Of a stretch of DNA of 64,000 bases, positions 11,966 through 24,256 are shown in pieces (positions within the stretch are counted from its first letter, which is position 1; each line of letters opens with the position of its first letter). The position numbers and the translations under genes were made by a program. Under the pieces are notes generated by a model. The model searched no databases, was not told the DNA's origin, and saw only the letters and a list, made by a program, of their open reading frames with translations. The stretch is taken from positions 22,607,501 to 22,671,500 of the forward strand of contig NC_133032.1 of assembly GCF_048771995.1 (NCBI RefSeq), given 5' to 3'. This stretch comes from Taeniopygia guttata. Lineage: Eukaryota; Chordata; Aves; Passeriformes; Estrildidae.

Positions 11966-14900
11966 GTGTGGAACAAGAATCTGCATATATTGTAGCTGTG
12001 ACTGATGGCTCAATATGTTGTATTATAGCTATGTATTATAATTTTCATAAAGAAAAAAGTGTATTTTTATATTGTATATATTTAATGTTGATCTTTTTAT
12101 GTATGTTACAGTTTCCAAATGTGATTGAAAACTTTTATATTTTTGCTTTTTATTTTACAAAGTAGATTATCCCTAGTGCATAAAGTCAAGGTGATTTTGT
12201 AAATACTGCTACGTACATAGCCAAAGACACTAGAAGGATGCAGAAGATAAGGTGTTCAGTGCTTTGTTGACTGCTGTACAGTCTTCAACAACCCACTTTT
12301 GTTACTAATGCAAACAGCAGTTAGCTTATCTGATTTGGTTAAACATTTTCTAGAGATTAAAAAAAAAATCTTACAACAAAAGTAGCCTAAGGAAAATTTA
12401 TAACAAAAGAGAGGTAGGAAATATAAACCTCATCAAGTTAGTAATCTTAAAATAATCTACATTTATTTGTCATAAAATATTTTTTGAGAATAAAGGATTA
12501 AATTGACAGGGATTTTATTTAGTAATCCATAAAAGAGGATTATTAAAATCCACTTTTTAAATCTTCATTTAGTTCTCTTGACAAAAATCTTGATGATAAC
12601 AAGTTCTTACAGGCTGATGTGGATACAAGACAAAGAAGTTTTAATGTTGCAACACTTTGGTCAGTTCATTTTGTGAACATCTTCACATCATTTTGTGTTG
12701 CCAACAGGATGTATCCATGTCCTGTAATTTCTCAACAGTCAAGAAGTGTAACTGTTCCAAAGCCATTCACAAGAATAGTGTTATGATTTCTCCTGATCTG
12801 GTATTGCAAGAGCAGTCATTTTATTCACTGCTCTTTCTAAACAGACTTGGATTTCATAGATGCTAAAAATGTTCCTACCTATTTTGATGGAGATTGTTTT
12901 CTGCCAAATTGTTGTTTTGTGTTAGGATAGAATGGGAAGTTTCTTCCTAATATTACAAGAAAATGCTTATTAAATTAACCCAAAAAGTCTGCAGCAACCC
13001 ACCTATGCAGTGACGTAGTAGTAATCATGGCAGGCGATGGGTTCTGCTGACGAGATCCAACATACCTTTTCCTTTATATTAAAGTGGCAAAATGAAAGCA
13101 TTGCAGATGTGAACAAATGCAGATATATTGCAGCAAGAAACAATCTCCTTAGTAAACACAGATAAGGTCTAGTTTGGAAACCATTTATCAAGAAAATGTC
13201 ACCTAAAGCCCAAAACTTGTTTGTATGCGTTACTTAACATATATTGATTTTGCCTTGTTTGATTTAATACCTGTGTCTGTGGGTGGTTGTAAAAGGGGTG
13301 CACTTGTCAAAGTTCACTAAAGAATTACTGAACTTTTTTAGTAGTGAAGTAAGAGTATCCAGATAATACTTGAAAGGAAATGTCAAAGAGCTTTCAGTGC
13401 TAACTGTGCTAACTTTGTGCTGTTACCTGAGTTGCTTCAAAGCAAACATGGGAACGTGAATAACTAGGGCTGTTTCTGCCCTGGTGAGGACTTGTGTTCT
13501 TTTGTGTCCATTCAGCAAATTTAGTTATTCAAAAATTCAGTGTTCATGACATCTTTTAAATGCCGTGACAATGTTGGCAGGGAGGAAAAAGACATCTACA
13601 AGAATTAAAAGATGTTCCACAGCTGTTGGCTGCATTCTGAGGTGTTCAGTTTGCTGTGGAAAGGAGCCCTTAGCCTCTATTAGAAACTGTTGTGGCTCTT
13701 GTGTCTATATTTTTGTAAAACTAGAGCTAAATTACAGCTGGCACTGCACTGTACATTAAAATGGAGAGATTCAGGGTGCTGATCTCCTTCAGTTGTGCAT
13801 TGATGTTCTTGCCATGATTTGGCTGTAGGAGATGAGGGATGATACAGGAAGTGTTCCATGTAGCTTGCCACCACACTTTCTCCTGATGTTGTGTGTTTGC
13901 TTACAGAGTCATTTACCTCCTGAAGACAAGATTATTAATGACATGGCTGCATGATTTTTCTTTGATCTTGGTATGGTCAGAAATACCATTTTGCCCATAA
14001 AATACAGAGGTCAGCAGAAGTGTGCTGAGGCATTACATCAGTACAGGAAAAACTTGGATAACATCATCGCTTGATTTCTGACATTAACACTAGGATTGGC
14101 CTTCCAGCTATCCCTTTGACAAAGTGATGCCAGCCAAGAGCCAGATTCATTCTTATTGTGAAATATTATAGTCTTTATATGTTTGAGCAGGGATTGAATT
14201 AATGAACTTAATAGGATCAGTATTTCAAGCCAGGCTTGCCTTTCCTGTGTATATTTTTAGGAGAGTCTGAGTATATCCGTATTTAAATTAATGAGTTTTG
14301 AGGTTGCCATATAAAAAGCACAATAAACAGTTTGATGGCTAATTATCTATTTTACAAAATACTTTTCATTCCATTAAGCCTCACAGTGGAATATAAGTTT
14401 AAGTGAGCTTTTTTTTTTAGTTTCTTGTAAAGTCTTAGAACATGTTTACAAAATACTTGTTTAATTCTAGAACATGCAATATTTGTAGAAGCCTTAACTG
14501 AAATGCCCTTGTGCATTTCCATATCATTGTTTTTAATTCATTTGTGTTAATGAAAAAAAGTTTTCAGATATGTTGGTGCCAAGGTCTTGTTTTTACATAT
14601 ATGAAACATATATTAAACAATTGCTGTAAACTAGTTAGAAATGATGGTACTACTTTGTCTTGTTTCCAATTGTTTAGTCTGCTTAAAATAAATCAGTCTG
14701 TCTGAGGATTTGGGATGGGAGGCTGAGGGGCTGTCTGGGGCTGCTCCAGACTTGGGTGGATAAAAGCCCCATGCAGCCTGAGCAGAGGCTGGACTCCAAA
14801 GCTAAATTGGAAAACTAGAACTTAAGTTACTGTAGTAATTTAATATTTGGTTAATTTCGACTTGGTTTAAACATTACTCTCTCAAGGCAATTTTCTCAAA

Positions 14901-15420
14901 ATGAAGCCAAGGGGACATCAATTTGCAGAGTGTCTTTTTAATGTAGTTTTGGTATTGCTGAGGTAAACTTTAGAAGGGTTATGATTAGGTGAGAATTACT
15001 CGCTTGTAGATTTCCAGCAGAATGTATTTAAATGACTGAAGACTTTGGGAGATCAGAGAAAACCATTAGGTAAATACCTACAGCTAAGCCTAAGCCTTAC
15101 CTGTCTCTTCCTTGTTTCCTCATAGCGGTGTGGACGGTGCTATTGCATTCCTCAGGGCGGCTGTGCTTGAAATTGCTGTGTAAGTCCCCAGATACTTGCA
15201 GAAAGGCTGTTTTCCCTGGGTGTTATTTTTGTACTGTGCCCCCAGGGCTGCTCTCTCCCTTCACGGAGGCCAAAAGGAGGCCTCCCAGCCTGAGACCCGC
15301 CGGCTGCTGCTTCTGGGGACAGGTGCTTTTGGGGATGTTTTTTCCTGCCTTGTGTCGCCCTCCCGTCCCCGGTGCGTTTATTTGCCGAGCAGCTTGTCCG
15401 CCGCAGTCACCTCGCTGCCC
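11966..15420 (+). other. TMEM237 3' UTR and gene-free spacer
   Basis: No coding exon is recognisable here. The 3' UTR of TMEM237 begins at 11966. Candidate AATAAA signals on this strand lie at 12489-12494, 14322-14327 and 14687-14692; the last is followed by GT-rich sequence and would give a UTR of about 2.7 kb. In mammals the C2CD6 gene lies between TMEM237 and STRADB, but none of its coding sequence was recognised here. Open frames in this stretch are short and show no family resemblance. Confidence 0.6.
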
Positions 15421-15889
15421 CTCAGCCCTGCCCCTGCCACCCCGCTCGGCCTCAGCCCTGCCCTGCCCGTCCCGCTCCCCCTGAGCCCTGCCCGTCCCGC
15501 TCCCCCTGAGCCCTGCCCGTCCCGCTCCCCCTGAGCCCTGCCCTGCCTATCCTGCTCCCCCTGAGCCCTGCCCTGCCCGTCCCGCTCCCCCTCAGCCCTG
15601 CCCTGCCTATCCCGCTCCCCCTCAGCCCTGGCCTGCCCATCCCGCTCCCCCTCAGCCCTGGCCTGCCCATCCCGCTCCCCCTCAGCCCTGCTCATCCCGC
15701 TCCCCCTCAGCCCTGCCCTGCCCGTCCCGCTCCCCCTCAGCCCTGCCCTGCCCATCCCGCTCCCCTCAGCCCTGCCCGTCCCGCTCCCCTCAGCCCTGCC
15801 CTGCCCATCCCGCTCCCCCTCAGCCCTGCCCTGCCCATCTCGCTCCCCCTCAGCCCTGCCCTGCTCATCCCGCTCCCCCTCAGCCGTTT
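15421..15889. repeat. GC-rich minisatellite, about 16 units of 24-30 bp
   Basis: About 16 tandem units of the form TCAGCCCTGCCCTGCCCATC plus CCGCTCCCCC. Two length classes alternate: about 29-30 bp and about 24-25 bp, the short class lacking one CCCTG block. Substitutions (CCCATC/CCCGTC/CCTATC, TGAG/TCAG) mark the units and shared variants sit in neighbours, as expected from unequal exchange or slippage. The repeat is strongly strand-biased (C-rich on +, G-rich on -). Long open frames over it on both strands are products of the repeat, not genes. Confidence 0.95.
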
Positions 15890-16015
15890 TCCCGCCCTGC
15901 CCGCGCGGGCAGCGGTCACGGCCGCCAGGGGGCGGTGGCGGGGCCGCCGTGTCGGACTCGGCCCGAGGGAAGCGGCTGCGCTGCCGTCGGTCGTTGGTTT
16001 GGGGCAACGCGATCG
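15890..16015 (+). promoter_or_regulatory. orphan CpG-rich segment with CTCF-like site
   Basis: Directly beside the minisatellite is a short CpG-dense stretch not attached to any visible gene start. At 15922-15935 it contains CCGCCAGGGGGCGG, which fits the core CTCF consensus (CC-[AG]-C-[CT]-AG-[AG]-[GT]-GGC-[GA]-[CG]) at every position. The site sits between two convergent genes, a common place for an insulator. A relic promoter is the other possibility. Binding is inferred from the motif only. Confidence 0.5.
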
Positions 16016-17279
16016 GCTATTCAGAGGGACACCAGCAGGCCTCAAACAGTGATACAGAGACAAAAAGCAAGATCTTCTCGTGGATAAACATCCATACGCA
16101 CTGCTAGATGTAATAGTTAATCGCCACAGTGAAAATAAACAAAATAAACAGATTAATGTACTTTAGGGTACTCTCCACCCCTTCTCACCCCAAAAACAAA
16201 ACTCAAAACAACCCCCCAAAAAATCCCAAAACAAACAAACCGATAACCACTTTTGAAAAAAAAAATTAAAAAGAAATTTCTATAAATTTGAAACTGTTAA
16301 AAAGTCTCACAGTAAGAGTACGAACGAAGACTGGAACAGTAAAATTCTTCCATTTTAAATGCTTGTGATGCTGATATTCAAGCAGAGCACCTTTGTAGGC
16401 CATGGTTCACCAAACTACCCAAAATGTGTCATTTTACAAGTCCAGCATAAGGAAAAAGAAAAATTGCCAAAAAAATATCCTGACTGAAAGTCAAAAGAGA
16501 AGCAATGTAGAGAAATGTGTGCATTGCCATGCCACCAGCATCTGGGTCAAATATTAATAAATATGCATTTAGGAAGGAAAGCCAAATTACTTTGTCCTCA
16601 AAACTATCCTCAGATTAACTGCTAAAATGATACAACAATAAACAGAGGTGCAAAAGCCCAGATTTGTACTAAGAATGTGAACAGACGCAAGAGCAGGAGT
16701 CCTACTTCCAAGAAGGTTAACTTCTCTGGGAAAAACACAGTATTAAAACTGCATGAAAAATTATTAATAGCTAACTTTTGACAAATATGACAGCATGTCA
16801 AGTGAGAAAAATGTCTTTTGAGAGAGAAACATTTATTTACATAAGCAAGTAATCTGTGCAGTTTCACATTTCAACTTGGAAGTGGAGGATTTCTCCTTAT
16901 TAAAATGATTTGGGTGATAATGAAAAGACAAATAGATGTTTAGGTAAGATCACAGCCAAACCCCAGGCCTGAATTCAGAAAGGCATGTGGACTGCAGCAC
17001 TATGAGCTGATAATACAGTACAGAGTAAGATTACAGCAGGGACTCTCTTGTTAAGGAAGACTTTGAAAGAGAAAGGTGAGATTCAGCCATTCTTTATACA
17101 CAGTTTTCCTTACAGAGAGTGAGGCACACTGCATTTTGTGATGCCAAGAGGAAGTTAATGAATTATAGCACTTCATGTCATTTCAAGTATACTTGGTCTA
17201 ACTGTATTTTAATCATACAAAAGCAGCAAATACAAATCACATTTTCCTTCTCTGAAACACTGGAGAGGTATCATTGGTA
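16016..17279. other. gene-free spacer downstream of STRADB
   Basis: AT-rich sequence between the orphan CpG segment and the STRADB stop codon. It starts with A-rich, low-complexity sequence (about 16185-16280). It may hold part of a longer STRADB 3' UTR (minus strand); another minus-strand AATAAA lies near 16835. No exon or mobile element is recognised. Confidence 0.5.
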
Positions 17280-17285
17280 TTTATT
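17280..17285 (-). terminator. STRADB: candidate STRADB polyadenylation signal touching the stop codon
   Basis: On the minus strand AATAAA begins on the last base of the STRADB stop codon (stop at 17287-17285). Use of this signal would leave a 3' UTR of only about 15-30 bases. The more distal signal near 16835 may serve instead, so functional use is uncertain. Confidence 0.3.
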
Positions 17286-20200
17286 TAGAATTCCCAGTCT
17301 GTATCATCTTGATTTGTAGCAATATGTCCAAGTTCAGTCCCAACTGCTGTTGAAGGCAGTGCCAAGAACTCTGATCTGTTATTTTGAATAGGAGGTGGTA
17401 ATAGGGACAGTAGTGAATTCTGTGTTTGTTCCTTTATCTAGAAATAAAAAAAAATTAAAATGCAGCTGCATAAAAAAGTCTCCATAACTTTGCAAATGAC
17501 TTCATTAAAAACATGTGAAATCAGAGCCATATTCTTGCATGTTACAGTACTGAAAGTAAAAGGATGAGAAGTTTAGTTTTCACCACTCTATTAGTATTGC
17601 AACACTAATGAAATCAGTTGTGCGGTTCTGCTTTTTATTCTTTAAATTAAGAATATTAATGATTTCTTAAAATTAGTTAGGCTGCCTTTAGTTAAGTTAA
17701 ATCAACTTAATCAATGGGGAAACTGATTAATCTTATGATTATTATACTCTATAAATACCATTTTGTTAAAAAATATTCTGAAGCAGGTATGCTCTTACAG
17801 GATGCTTTTTGGCTCCAGGTAACTTCATTATTTTGTAATCTAGCTCTTTTTGTAGCTTATTTAGGTTATAGCTGTATCATTTAATGAAGTATAGTAAACT
17901 CACCTGTTTGAAGAACGTATGCGAAAGCAAACTGCTTGCTGATGGCCTGAATCATAAAATGAACAATATAATTATGTTTTGGAAAGTAAAATACTGCATT
18001 TGGATAATGGGCCAGATTGAGAAATAAATTTAAGCCAAGTGGTTTTTTCTCCACAAGACAAATGTGAAGAATGAGAAAAGCAGCACACAATTCCTACATA
18101 CTATGCCTCAATTTGTAGTGAAAGCACTACTGAAGAAATCAATTTTTAAAGGCCTTTTCATGTTTCTGCTTAACAAGGAATTAAATGTCTCATTCAAAAG
18201 AGACATAGAATTGAAAATGTGTAGTTCAGATTTCTGTTTTTTTTTTTTTTCTTGGACAAAGTAAATGTTTGAAAGTTAATTTTACTTGTTACAAAGAACA
18301 CTTATATTACGAGAAATTCAGGGGCCAAATTAATTTAAAAGTTTGATTCCTTTTTCAGACAAGACATTTCTTAAAATGCAAATGTAAGTGTATGGTTTTA
18401 CATAGTACATCTGCTCTGAAATTCTGGCTCTAACAGCATTCAACTGATTACTGTATTCTAAGCTATGCGCTATACTTAGTCTTAGATGGTAGTAACAAAA
18501 TACTAGTTTTCACCATAATGTTACCTTTTCTCAGGGTCCTGTTGCAAGCAAAGTTCTACCAAGTTGTGGAAAGCAGGTGAAAATGTTTTGGAAAAGGGCA
18601 TTTGAAGTCTTTCACTGGTCATTGTGCGTGTCATGCTCTCACCAATTCCAGAATCAACACCTGATCGGGAATTCTTCATCCTTGATTCCCCTCGAGGAAA
18701 GGTATTTATATCCCAAGGATAGTAGGTGGGACCTTTCAGCTTTTGCAGCAGCATCTAGTAGGAAAGAATAGCAGTATAAGAGTTCAACAGCTATCCAGAC
18801 CTATTCAGGGTAAGCTATGAAACTCCAGGGATGGAAAGATTATTTATTCTAGAAAGAGGCATGCATATTTGAAGTAACAAAAAGCAGCCGTTACTTCAGC
18901 AGTAATAGCACTGGTTTCTGTGAGTAAACCAAAACAAAAAAATGCTCAGCATGTTTTTATCTCTATTATACCTGAGTGCGAGGCATATCTTGAAATGGAA
19001 CATGTCCATTGGCTAATTCACATGCTGTAATTCCCACACTGTAAATGTCAGACTTCATGTTATAGCCAGACAAATCCTATAAGAGAAGGAAGACACTACT
19101 GATCACTGAGGCCATTGAGTGGTGCCAACAAAGATACAAGTGCCTGCTTCAAAACAAGGGAATACCCCATAACCTACACAGTATTAAAGCAATTAAATTG
19201 TGAAACTTCAGACTTGTTTTCAGAAATCTGATGGGTGTAGTGAACACAAGCTTCAGGATTTAGAGTAGTTTCCAGGAGGTTTGGGTAAAGAGAATTAGTA
19301 CAGCATCACCTTACCAAGAGCTTTAGAACTGGTTCTCTCTAAAAGAATTAAAATTCAGTACCTACATGTATTTTTAAAAGTTGCAGTTCAACATATTTCA
19401 CTGCAATTCTACAAGCAGACTTATGTTGGAAATTGAGTACTGCCACTAACTTTAAATTGGAAAAATTATGTGTAATTTATACTAACCTGTCTCAGTAGTT
19501 CAGGACTCAGCCAAGGAAGCACAGATGTACTAAACTGGGGGAAATCATACACCACCTTTGACTTCTGTCCATTGCTAACTAAACTGTAGAGGTTGTTTAA
19601 GCCAGAGAGAGAAACCAGCCCATCCTCTGAAATCAGAATGTGGCTAGCTTTAATATTCCTGTAACATAAAGTGGTAAATTTTAGTTATAAGAATTACTCT
19701 AAGTACTACTAGAACAGAAAAGCTTTAATATTTCATTGACTTATAGTGAGATGCTAGCATGGAGTTCATCTCTCTATTAAGAGAGATGATCAGGAAAAAA
19801 TTGCCAGAAATTGGAGAAAGGACCTTCTTCCCTGCAAGGGGTGTAAACTGAGGAAGCTCTTTCTATAACTCTTGTTTTCTTCTGCTTCAAAGAGACAAAG
19901 CCAGGCAGATGTATAATCCCTTTAACAAGTGGCTTGAAGAAATGCATATATACATTTCCTGTTAAAATTAATCCTGCTGTATTATTGAAAAAAAATGTTA
20001 CTTGTGCACTGTCTGATACAAGAAGGTATAGAGGAAAAGGAAGGAAATAATACTTAAGGTAAGATACTGGTTCTGGTTCTTACCTATTGACATTCTCCTA
20101 CCTGTGAATATATCCATTCTGGTGCATATAATTTAATCCTCTGATTGCACCAAACAGAATGTTTCCTATCAAAGCTTCACTCATTCCTTCAGGAAAGTAA

Positions 20201-22880
20201 GTCTTCAGCAGGTGTCTAGCTGAACCTGGAAGTGAAAAAACACTAGATAGGCCTAACAAGTCTTATTAAATTACTTGTCTATGTTTCCTTCACTGTATAC
20301 ACTCATCAAGAACAGCATTCCATATTGACTCTGGTGCATTATTACATGGACATAACTGATGCTCCATGTCATGCTTCTGCTAACTGCAAGTCTGTGCCCA
20401 ATCTGTATTCAATGTAAATAGGTCTTCTGTTAGCAGAAGCTGTATTAAGTCAAATACATCTCCCAGATAGTGGGTCCTAGGACTAATTGGAATTTAATGC
20501 AGTTCAAATACCAGTTTTCACTGGGGAAGAAATGTTCTCTAAACAAATGGTTTGGGAGAGTCTGTTTTTTCTACAAGATAGGAGATTATTAAAGAGAAAC
20601 CTCTCATGGACCACATGGTCCAATTTGTATCAGCCCTTTCTCCTATTCCAAAATTGCAGTTAACAGTTCTTACCATAGGCCATGAATGGGGAGATGACCC
20701 AAAGCCAGCTTCCAGCTGTAAACACTGTCCAAAATGTCATTATGTTGGGATGCTGGAAAAAGTGTGATAAAACCACCTCATTCTATGGAATTAAATGAAA
20801 GTGGATGTGTTAACCACAGAACTGCAGTTGTACCAAGAGCATTAACTACATTCAGTAATCAGTAAAGAGAACTGTTTCTTTGCATTTATACATGATTGCA
20901 GGTGATGTGCATAGCCTGCAATAGAAATGTAAATAGCTTGCCCATAATTGCATTTGTATGAAGTAAATCTAGTTTGTTCATAATCCAAACTTCTGGTGTT
21001 AAATAAGAGTACAGAAGATGTTTCGAGTAAGCTGTCCAATTACAGAAGCAATTTCTAAAGCAATTGTCAGCTGTGGTCTTCAGAAAGCAACTCTCAAATT
21101 TACACATGCATTACGTTTATTATATTCTACTCCTTTGGAGGGAAAAACTTGACTAAATTACCCAGTTCAAACAAAGGCTACCTTTGTTCAGTAATCTCAT
21201 ATGTATTGCTCAATGTCTTCATCAAGCTTTGTGCAGAAATGCTGTTCCTTTACCTGTAAGGCTTTCAAGTGCTCTTCAGAGCAGTTTTCAAGGTCTGTGA
21301 TCCTTACAGCAACTTGCCTGTCTGTAGGTGTATGCCGTGCAAGGTACACTGAAGTTAAATTGTTGAACCTCCTTCCTGAAACCAGAAATGGCTACCTTAA
21401 TATTGGAAAGCATAATAAACCCATCACATGGTCTCCTTCATATATAGAGATCATTTTCCAGTTTTAAAATTGCAATTGATAGCAGCATCCTTTTGTTTCA
21501 GAATGCCAAGACCTTAAATAATTGCAGCAAATTAGTTGAAGCATGACTCTGATATTTTGAGAACAACTAAAAGTGTTTGAACATATGTCAGCATCAATTA
21601 TACACCCAAATGAGCAACACTTAGTATTCATATTCACATAAACATATGAATGCAGAGTAGGATCTAAGGCAGCCATCTTTAGAACAACCAACTTGAGTAG
21701 CCATATTACAAGATAATGATGTTACTTAAGGCTGTATTGTTACATACCACAGATTTTGAAAACTGACAAGTACATGCACAAACATCAAGAGACAATTTCA
21801 GGTAATTGTTGATTTGTCTTAGATCTTGAAATAAGAGATTACTAAGATATAAGCAATGCTCTGCACTTTTCTCGACTAAGGAGACACAGGAATAGTCCTT
21901 AATTTTCCAAACATAATATTTACTGCAGTTAGCAATAAACTATTGATAGTGGGAAGAAGAAATATTTTAAGGTCCATTTATGTTACCTATTTCCAGCTGG
22001 AGTTCATAATGAGAGACATTAGAGGAGCAAAATACCATTTCATTCTTCCCTGTAGATGGGGGAATCCAGGCTAGATCAGAATCAGCCTAAGAGAGATAAG
22101 AAACAGTTCTCAAAATAACTACGAAATTTTTAATAATTTACATTTTTAAAACTAATGTAAAAACATTATTAATTATAAAGTCCAGTACTCAAATAAGAAC
22201 ATTCAAGCTGGTACTTTTACCATTATTAAGACTTAGTTTTATGAGTTACAAGTTTTGTGTGTGTGTGTTTGTTTTCAAACTGGCACAAGATTAACACTTA
22301 GATACCTACAGTCTTCTCCCAAAGTGGAAGCCCCAAAGTACTCAGGTTTTTTTGGTCAGTATTTCAAGTAGTACTCCCTAATTTGGCTATTTTTTAATAT
22401 GCACCAGCTTTATATTTATCCTTGGGAGTTAGTTTCTGTTCTTACCAGGCATTCATGGATGCTGCTCTGTGATAGCTCTTCTGGTCTGATTGATTCAATT
22501 GGTGTACGCAGAATACAGGAGCAGTCCTTAAGAACAGAAACAAGTGAATGTTGGTGGAGTTGCTGCAATTTATTAAATATGGCAGTGCAAAAATGTAAAA
22601 AAGTAGGCCTTATAAGCAGCAGTTCAGAAAGTCTTCTGCTACAAGTCAATCAATCAAGGGATTAAGAAACAGCATAAAGCAGACATACATGGCAGACCTA
22701 AAGAGAAGAGACATTAAAGTCTCCTTCACCAAAAGCTGACACAATGAAGTTCAAACATCTCAGCACTGTGGAAATCTCCTCAGGCAATACATTTCACCAG
22801 GGTTTTTCATACTAAGGTATAGCTGGGTAACAAGGTACATCAGCCAAAATTTTTAAAGACAAACTTACCAAACAAGACAT
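17285..22880 (-). CDS. STRADB: STRADB (ALS2CR2/ILPIP), STE20-like pseudokinase adaptor of LKB1
   Basis: Eleven coding exons on the minus strand, in order: 22880-22869, 22526-22446, 22086-21987, 21375-21254, 20782-20674, 20225-20102, 19658-19487, 19076-18972, 18754-18525, 17946-17904, 17437-17285. They join in frame to 416 aa (human 418). The start MSCLDCSC matches human MSLLDCFC; further matches are [44 protein letters not shown] and [19 protein letters not shown]. Known role: pseudokinase that binds and activates LKB1/STK11 with MO25. The protein ends in WEF, the known MO25-binding tail. Catalytic residues are degenerate: the beta-3 lysine position reads VAVR (about R89), HRD is HRN, and DFG is replaced by SGL. 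It shares a CpG-island promoter with TRAK2. Confidence 0.95.
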
Positions 22881-22925
22881 GGAACCACTTTAGATCAGGG
22901 GAAAAGTCATACACACCCATTTATC
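22869..22925 (-). promoter_or_regulatory. STRADB: STRADB start exon with overlapping upstream ORFs
   Basis: The exon carrying the STRADB start begins at 22925 (minus strand) after a T-rich acceptor, and holds 45 bases of 5' UTR plus 12 coding bases. An upstream ATG at 22920 opens a frame that overlaps the true start out of frame and ends in the next exon near 22495. A second ATG at 22910 encodes a 6-codon peptide ending at 22890. The main start has a weak context. Known uORF behaviour suggests low basal translation or regulated re-initiation; this is inference. Confidence 0.6.
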
Positions 22926-23597
22926 CTAGAAAAAAAAAAATAATCGCAAAGTAAGATGATACATAAACCTGTGATAAACTTAAATCTCCTTAATTAGAAC
23001 TGTGAGGCATTCACAAAACCCCAGAACTCCAGCTTAGGGAAAGTCTGCTTCTATTTAAGTAGCATATCAATTTCAAACTCCACACTGAGGACTACATGTC
23101 AACTCAAGTGTTCCTTTTTAATTTATGGGTTTAGAAATTTTTTTGCCAGTTCTGAATAAACAGTTTAATTGCAAGTTAACTGTACAAATGCAAAAAGTAA
23201 AAAAGAACAGACTTATGAATCCTTGGCAGCTTGTAGGAAGAGAAATCATTGTTGTTTTAAAGGAACACAGCTGTGCTAGGCAGATCTTGGCTTGGCTGTG
23301 TGCAGCTGAACTAGCTCACAAAAAAAAAAAAAAAAGGCAAGGCAGAAGCAATTGCACTTTACATTTCACAAGTGAGGGAGGAAGTAGTATTGTAAGGGAT
23401 TTCGATTTAAAAAAAAAAGAGAGAAGCAATTCCCTCACAGATCAGAGGAGCATCTCTGAAAGTCCTCCAGCAAACCTAAGTTTATGTCTGATGATTTGGA
23501 GGCTTAGGCAGTGGGAGAAATGTCTAGTAAGGGTATCAAAGCTTCTGTAAGTACAGAATGGGACTATTTTACCTTAGCTATAAGCAAGTCTTCAACA

Positions 23598-24256
23598 GTA
23601 GAATCGTTAAGGTTGGAAAAAACCTCGAAGGTACAGAGTCCAACCATTAACCTAACACTGCCGGGCCTGCCATTAAACCATGCCCCTAAGCACCACATCT
23701 TCATGTTTTTTGAGCACTACCAGGGATGGTGACTCCACCCCTTCTCTGGGCAGCCCGTTCCAATGCTTGACAACCCTTTCAATGAAGAAAATTTCCCTAA
23801 CATCCAATCTAAACCTTCCTTGGTGCAACTTAAGGCCAGTTATTGTCATCTTATCTCTTGTTACATGAGAAAAGAGGCCAGCTCCCACCTCACTATAATC
23901 TCCTTTCAGGTAATTGTAGAGGAAGAAGGTCCCCCCTGAGCCTCCTCTTCTCCAGGCTAAACTCCTTCAGCAACTCCTTGTAGTACTTGTGCTCCAGATC
24001 TTTCACCAGCTCTGCTGCCCTCCTCTGAACACCCACCAGTGCCTCAATGTTTTTCTTCTTGTGTGGGGCTCAAAACTGAATGCAGTTTGAGATGCAAACT
24101 GGCCTCACTAATGAGTACAGAGGCATAATTACTTCCCAGATCCTGCTGGTCACACTAGTGCTGATACAAACCAGGATGCCACTGGCCTTGGCCACCTGGG
24201 CACACTGTCAAACAGCAACCCCAGGTCCTTTTCTGATAGGTAGCTTTCCAGCCACC
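23598..24256 (-). mobile_element. CR1 LINE, 5'-truncated 3' fragment
   Basis: About 660 bases match the familiar 3' part of avian CR1 in antisense: a TTGGAAAAAACCTC-like block near the 3' end, then stretches resembling CACTACCAGGGATGG, CTCTGGGCAGCCCGTTCCA, CTTCTCCAGGCTAAAC, and a region around 24181-24240 matching the CAGGTCCTT block. The 3' terminus (near 23600) keeps only a remnant of the ATTCTATG-type end repeat. The fragment is diverged, so it is an old insertion. It lies in sense orientation within the STRADB 5' intron. No intact reverse transcriptase frame remains. Confidence 0.9.

Noticed and set aside
15378-16007. 209-codon open frame on the minus strand rich in Gly, Arg, Glu and Asp
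   Set aside because: It is the translation of the GC-rich minisatellite; all three frames give periodic peptides, with no splice context or family resemblance.
23125-23732. Plus-strand open frames near the CR1 fragment
   Set aside because: They run through an A-rich tract and the antisense of the CR1 3' end; no splice or family evidence.
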